From Lepas anatifera (lineage: Eukaryota; Arthropoda; Thecostraca; Lepadidae), in NCBI GenBank assembly GCA_034440635.1, contig JAOTON010002112.1, positions 124,001 to 188,000 of the forward strand: a stretch of DNA of 64,000 nt. Direction: 5' to 3'. Within the stretch, counting starts at the first letter, position 1. Each line of letters starts with the position of its first letter. Below, piece by piece: positions 58,753 through 64,000 of the stretch. The notes below the pieces were generated by a model. It was given only the letters and a program-made list of their open reading frames with translations, did not search any database and had not been told where the DNA came from. A program made the translations under genes and the position numbers.

Positions 58753-59993
58753 CTGCGGCAGCGGCCAGCACGGCTCGGTCGCACTGACTGTAGCCGCAGC
58801 TTATCCACACAAATATGCATATTCACATTACGTAGCAGACATTAAGTGGAGGTGGATAAAAAGTGGCGTTTCGGATAATTTGGACAAAGATCCCAGTAAC
58901 AGCGTTGACAGGTACCGCTGGATACCCCAAGAGGCCTACAACAGCAGCTCTCAGTGCTGTGCAGTTTACCTGCACTGTGATCCGTAGCTGTTATCAGAGA
59001 ACACCACTCAGTGACCGGCCACCGGGCGGGAACATATATATTGCCTTAGAAATCAGCAGATTCATTCGCACCAGTACTGATGCAGGCTTTTTAGTCGGAC
59101 AGGACAGATTCATCTGTCCTGACCACTCAGGATGTTTTCATAACTACTAGTTCAGATGTATTCATCCTAGTAATGATACACATGCCTAATACTGATTCAA
59201 GCGTTCTGGCGGTGACTACTGATGTATACGTTTTAATTCTGTTGGTTATTTAGTTATTTGGCCTTAGGGGCGCACCAGCCTGGTAAGGCCATACAGCGCC
59301 CGATCTCTAGTGCTGCTGCATCCGTACTAGTACCGATGCATGCATTCTAATATTGATGTGCACGTGGTGGTGGGGATCAGAGGCGACGCCCTGAGAGGGG
59401 GAGCATTCTCGAAAAGTAAAGGGCCGCCTCTCCTCTCCATTTGAGGGCGGGAGTATCGGTGAAAATGTCTAATTTTGAACAAAATGTTCCCTTCCGCTAT
59501 TTTTATGAGGCTGATCGATGATTGATATGACAAAAGTGTTCCACTTCCCTATCTATACGACCAAATATAAATACAGATGGGCATGTTTTCATCGTTGGCT
59601 CCACCCTCCCCCTCAATGCTTGAAAATCCGTGACGACGCCCTTGGTACAATACATCTTGATTTCAGGTGACGCCTTAGCTGATTACCCACGCATATTTGG
59701 TACTGACTCGGAAGGTACCGACCAACTGGAATACTGAGCTAGTTCATGGCATTATAAAAAAATGCATGGGTTCTACCTTTTGAACCTCGTCTCAATGCAT
59801 ACAGAACTATGAGCACGTTTTCGATGTCCACTGATTTCGGGTAACTGTTAACATCGAAGGCCAGCGGGGGAAAATTCCTTCTCATTCCCCTCTGCTTTAG
59901 ACGCCCATGACCAGACGCGAAGCAATGACCACGCTGCCAATGAGTGGCCGAAAGCGAAGCATGCATGGCGGCACATTATAGCTTCAAGCCTGC

Positions 59994-61743
59994 TACTGCG
60001 GCGCAGTATAGCTGCAGGATCGACACTGCGGCACAGTATAGCTGCAGGATCGACACTGCGGCGCAGTATAGCTGCAGGATCGACACTGCGGCACACTAGC
60101 TGCAGGCGAGACACTACGGTACAGTATAGCTGCAGACGAGACACTTTGGTACAGTATAGCTGCAGGCTCGACACTTTGGTACAGTATAGCTGCAGGCGAG
60201 ACACTGCGGTACAGTATAGCTGCAGACGAGACACTTTGGTACAGTATAGCTGCAGGCGAGACACTGCGGTACAGTATAGCTGCAGACGAGACACTGCGGT
60301 ACAGTATAGCTGCAGGCGAGACACTGCGGTACAGTATAGCTGCAGACGAGACACTGCGGTACAGTATAGCTGCAGGCTCGACACTTTGGTACAGTATAGC
60401 TGCAGGCGAGACACTGCGGTACAGTATAGCTGCAGGCTCGACACTTTGGTACAGTATAGCTGCAGGCGAGACACTGCGGTACAGTATAGCTGCAGACGAG
60501 ACACTGCGGTACATTATAGCTGCAGACGAGACACTGCGGTACAGTATAGCTGCAGACGAGACACTGCGGTACAGTATAGCTGCAGACGAGACACTGCGGT
60601 ACAGTATAGCTGCAGACGAGACACTTTGGTACAGTATAGCTGCAGGCTCGACACTTTGGTACAGTATAGCTGCAGGCGAGACACTGCGGTACAGTATAGC
60701 TGCAGACGAGACACTTTGGTACAGTATAGCTGCAGGCGAGACACTGCGGTACAGTATAGCTGCAGACGAGACACTGCGGTACAGTATAGCTGCAGGCGAG
60801 ACACTGCGGTACAGTATAGCTGCAGACGAGACACTGCGGTACAGTATAGCTGCAGGCGAGACACTTTGGTACAGTATAGCTGCAGGCGAGACACTGCGGT
60901 ACAGTATAGCTGCAGGCGAGACACTTTGGTACAGTATAGCTGCAGGCGAGACACTGCGGTACAGTATAGCTGCAGACGAGACACTGCGGTACAGTATAGC
61001 TGCAGGCGAGACACTGCGGTACACTATAGCTGCAGACGAGACACGGCGGTACAGTATAGCTGCAGACGAGACACTGCGGCACAGTATAGCTGCAGACGAG
61101 ACACTGCGGTACAGTATAGCTGCAGGCGAGACACTGCGGTACAGTATAGCTGCAGGCGAGACACTGCGGTACAGTATAGCTGCAGACGAGACACTTTGGT
61201 ACAGTATAGCTGCAGGCGAGACACTTTGGTACAGTATAGCTGCAGGCGAGACACTGCGGTACAGTATAGCTGCAGACGAGACACTTTGGTACAGTATAGC
61301 TGCAGGCGAGACACTTTGGTACAGTATAGCTGCAGGCGAGACACTGCGGTACAGTATAGCTGCAGGCGAGACACTGCGGTACAGTATAGCTGCAGGCGAG
61401 ACACTGCGGTACAGTATAGCTGCAGACGAGATACTGCGGTACAGTATAGCTGCAGGCGAGACACTGCGGTACAGTATAGCTGCAGGCGAGACACTGCGGC
61501 ACAGTATAGCTGCAGGCTCGACACTGCGGTACAGTATAGCTGCAGACGAGACACTTTGATACAGTATAGCTGCAGGCGAAACACTTTGGTACAGTATAGC
61601 TGCAGGCTCGACACTGCGGTACAGTATAGCTGCAGGCGAGACACTGCGGTACAGTATAGCTGCAGACGAGACACTTTGATACAGTATAGCTGCAGGCGAG
61701 ACACTTTGGTACAGTATAGCTGCAGGCGAGACACTGCGGCAGT
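59994..61743. repeat. 30-bp minisatellite, about 58 copies
   Basis: A very regular array of a 30-bp unit built on ACAGTATAGCTGCAG plus a variable second half. Most variation is at two positions: GGCGAG, GACGAG or GGCTCG after the PstI-type CTGCAG, and CTGCGG or CTTTGG before the next ACAG. The length hardly varies over 1.7 kb. It lies in the 4.9-kb intron between the first two Tbh-like exons. Because 30 is divisible by three, frames of 544 and 611 codons stay open on opposite strands; these are decapeptide artefacts. Confidence 0.97.
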
Positions 61744-62984
61744 TTGTTTTAGTTGGACACTCGACCCCGCGCTGGTTTAGTTGGTGAAGTTGCTTATGCA
61801 ACAAAATATATGCATGTAAAGAAAACAATTATATTCCCATCAGAGTCCTGGCTACCCATACTCCTGTCAATGGTGGGTGGGGGAGGGGTGAGGGCGGATT
61901 CGACCCTTAAGATTGTAAATTTTAACCCCCTCCAAAGTTATTTGGTTGCAATATGTAAGAGTGACGTATAAATGTGACCGCTCCAAATGGCTTACATGAG
62001 GAGAAAGGAAATTCAATCGGATCTTATATAATCAGTGAGGTATAAACGATATTTTCTGTCCATTCTTCCAGTGGTCAGAAAGCATAACCTAACACAAAAC
62101 CTGGCCGTCGCTTAAGGAAGCTGAAACACGACTGGGCTATGACTAGAGGGATACTTGAAGACCAGTGATGTAGCGTAAATTGGTGCATGTAAAATGTTGA
62201 TGCCACCTTACGAGTGGCGAGTGATGCCCACGACTGTATGTGACGTTGCAATATCAGTCATAGAGCCGTATGGCAAGATCCTTTAGCTAATGCCCTTATT
62301 TCATGCAGAGCTGCGTAAATCAACATAGCAAACATTTCAAAACATTACAGGACTTCAGATTGATCCATCCGTTTAAGCAAAACCCACGCTTAGTGTTAAC
62401 AAGACGTGGCTCCCGCGGAAATGTCAAAGAAGATAAACTAAGCCCTTAAAAGCCAGGACTCAAGAGTTTACTAAGAGTGTCAAACTGCCTTCGGGCAAGA
62501 GGAAAATATGGAAATGATTTCCCTCAAACGGAATTTGTCACTGATAATAATCATCTAAGACTGTCAACTTGGAATCCAGGATTATTTCTAGCTTGGGAAG
62601 TTTTATGAAAATTTGACTTGAACTTGATGTGAGCAGCAAATTTGATTCAACTCTATCTCCGGTCTTTAATTGGATGATCCGGCAGAACATATGTAAGCCC
62701 GTGATCACAGGCTGGATCTTTTTTCTGGAAAAGACCCCTCTGTAGTCTAGAAAAGAATACCGAGGGTATCTTTTAAGAAGAAATACTACACACGGTCAGA
62801 AGTCGACTGTATATAATGCCCAAAACAATAGGCGAAATCACAGAGTACCTAGGTGCTATTGCTCGGGAAGAGCATGTTCGCGAAGAACTTGCAATACACT
62901 CGACAATATAGGTCTGTTCTCGTTCAAATAATTCAGCTGAAACAGACAGTGAGTGGCAAAATGGTTATCTGAAAGAGCAAAATG
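61744..62984. other. Intron sequence, no further feature seen
   Basis: Part of the intron between Tbh-like exons 63702 and 58752. It is AT-rich with no exon-like frame. Confidence 0.6.

Positions 62985-63058
<74 letters not shown>
62985..63058. repeat. AT dinucleotide microsatellite
   Basis: An uninterrupted AT/TA run of about 73 bases inside the first Tbh-like intron of the window. Such runs can extrude as cruciforms and are length-unstable. Confidence 0.98.
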
Positions 63059-63059
<1 letters not shown>

Positions 63060-63064
63060 TTTAA

Positions 63065-63200
63065 ATGCCATACCGTGAAGTCGATTTTCGTAGGATCTCG
63101 TTCGAGCTTCCTCCACAAGAAGATATTGGTGGTCGGAGCTTTCGAACTGTATTACAGTGCTTCGTCAGTGATGATCGTTCGGAATATAAGGGGGATAAAA
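63065..63200 (-). repeat. Dispersed repeat with hammerhead-like core words
   Basis: On the minus strand this stretch contains CTGACGA, then a short hairpin (ACTGT/ACAGT), then CGAAAG. This spacing resembles the conserved core of hammerhead ribozymes found with Penelope-like retroelements. I could not find a matching stem I partner or a clear cleavage triplet, so only the core resemblance is supported. Confidence 0.4.
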
Positions 63201-63249
63201 AGTCTTTTTGTCCGTATTTTTTAAAAGTCCGGAGTGGGGAACATATATA

Positions 63250-63512
<263 letters not shown>

Positions 63513-63701
63513 GAACTACAATCAGTAAAAAGGCTGTCCAAAACAGCTAAAACCGAAAAATCAGCCTACTGGGTGGCCTTTTTCTAATTTCAATATATCA
63601 ATTTCATATATGAACTCACTGGGTTCAAAGCAACAGTGTGACTACAAGCGTTGTGAATTTTCAAAGTCGGATCGTTTGATGCGGCCTGCATGACAGCCTA
63701 C

Positions 63702-63869
63702 CACAGCGGTGCACTCGGGGAGGCAGTAGCCAGCCAGCTCGAACTCCGTCTGCCCTGGGGGGGACAGCCATCTTGTCTGTGTACTCCAGTCCCAGCTCCA
63801 TAACAGCGGCGTCGTGGCGGCGCAGACGGTCCGTGTACGTCAGCCGCACTCCCGAGCTGTCCACACGGC
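63702..63869 (-). CDS. Tbh: Tyramine/dopamine beta-hydroxylase-like, internal exon (first in window)
   Basis: This exon belongs to a copper type II, ascorbate-dependent monooxygenase that hydroxylates tyramine or dopamine in secretory vesicles. On the minus strand it encodes DSSGVRLTYTDRLRRHDA, then MELGLEYTDKMAVPP, then FELAGYCLPECTAV, the order seen at the start of the C-terminal copper (CuM) domain. The acceptor is TTGCTGCAG before 63869 and the donor is GTAGGC at 63701. The exon starts with the last two bases of a codon and ends in phase 0, matching the next exon. A C7 run (G7 on the plus strand, 63757-63763) shifts the frame by one base between the MAVPP and FELAGYC parts, so the exon does not translate straight through as written. 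Earlier exons (DOMON and first copper domain) must lie beyond the right edge. MOXD1 is the alternative family name, but the next exon's FASQLHTHL favours Tbh/DBH. Confidence 0.88.
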
Positions 63870-64000
63870 CTGCAGCAACGGCACAACTCAGCTGTCATCA
63901 CGGGCTAGAGCAGCGACAGAGCACAGCTGTCAACATGGGCTGCAGCAGCGGCAGAGCACAGTTGCACACACGGCCTGCAGCAACGGCGAAACACAGCTCT
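63857..64000 (-). repeat. 35-bp tandem repeat spanning a splice acceptor
   Basis: Four units of 34-35 bp run to the right edge. On the gene strand the unit includes TTGCTGCAGGCCGTGTG, identical to the real acceptor of the 63702-63869 exon and its first eight exon bases. GACAGCT, also at the exon start, recurs in the units. The array therefore duplicates the intron-exon junction. It continues outside the window. Confidence 0.88.

Noticed and set aside
58563..58826. Arg/Thr/Ser-rich frame over the His-x-His exon
   Set aside because: It is a shadow of the Tbh-like exon in another phase.
59994..61743. CRISPR-like array of 30-bp direct repeats
   Set aside because: There are no unique spacers, units are directly adjacent, there are no cas genes, and the context is eukaryotic.
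59993..61828. Open frames of 611 (minus) and 544 (plus) codons
   Set aside because: They come from a 30-bp tandem repeat with no stop in several phases. The products are decapeptide repeats in both directions, with no supporting signals.

Overview
This window is nuclear DNA from an animal. I read it as a protostome, most likely an arthropod and possibly a crustacean. The reasons are spliced minus-strand exons with GT..AG borders and matching phases, a tyramine/dopamine beta-hydroxylase gene of the invertebrate type, long introns, and very heavy transposon and minisatellite content. There is no bacterial operon, rRNA gene, complete tRNA or CRISPR array. The species cannot be fixed from the sequence alone.

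Two host genes are supported, both on the minus strand. (1) The 3' half of a copper monooxygenase gene (Tbh-like) runs from beyond the right edge down to a stop at 52694-52696. Five exons (63702-63869, 58567-58752, 56783-56970, 56238-56331, 52694-52831) join in phase and encode the second catalytic copper domain and the C-terminus. The last exon is easy to miss because the open frame through the neighbouring minisatellite uses a different phase. (2) An unrecognised gene lies at 36560-27076. It may begin with a basic Lys/Arg-rich block (36560-34932, frame broken), followed by three clean exons at 32953-33134, 32022-32185 and 27076-27226. It continues beyond the exons I can find.

The rest is mobile DNA. 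There are two LTR retrotransposons with 5-bp target duplications: 27803-31560, which has lost its reverse transcriptase, and 42920-47979, which is nested inside a TTAA-flanked transposon. There are two CR1/L2-like non-LTR elements (13093-15380 minus; 53510-56157 plus, split by another repeat) and a third C-terminal remnant near 12740-13000. Three hAT-type non-autonomous elements have 8-bp target duplications (3624-3882, 6250-7248, 40779-41154), and a TTAA transposon family rich in GACCT words is present in several copies. Foldback elements and a tRNA-derived SINE fragment complete the set.

The most unusual feature is where the minisatellites sit. Of the eight 3' splice sites I could place, four are immediately preceded by a tandem array (35-bp, 25-bp, 9-bp and 37-bp units). 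The units carry branch-point-like or acceptor-like motifs on the sense strand. A further 35-bp array downstream of the Tbh-like stop carries AATAAA hexamers on the gene strand. Tandem amplification of RNA-processing signals is the observation I would follow up first.
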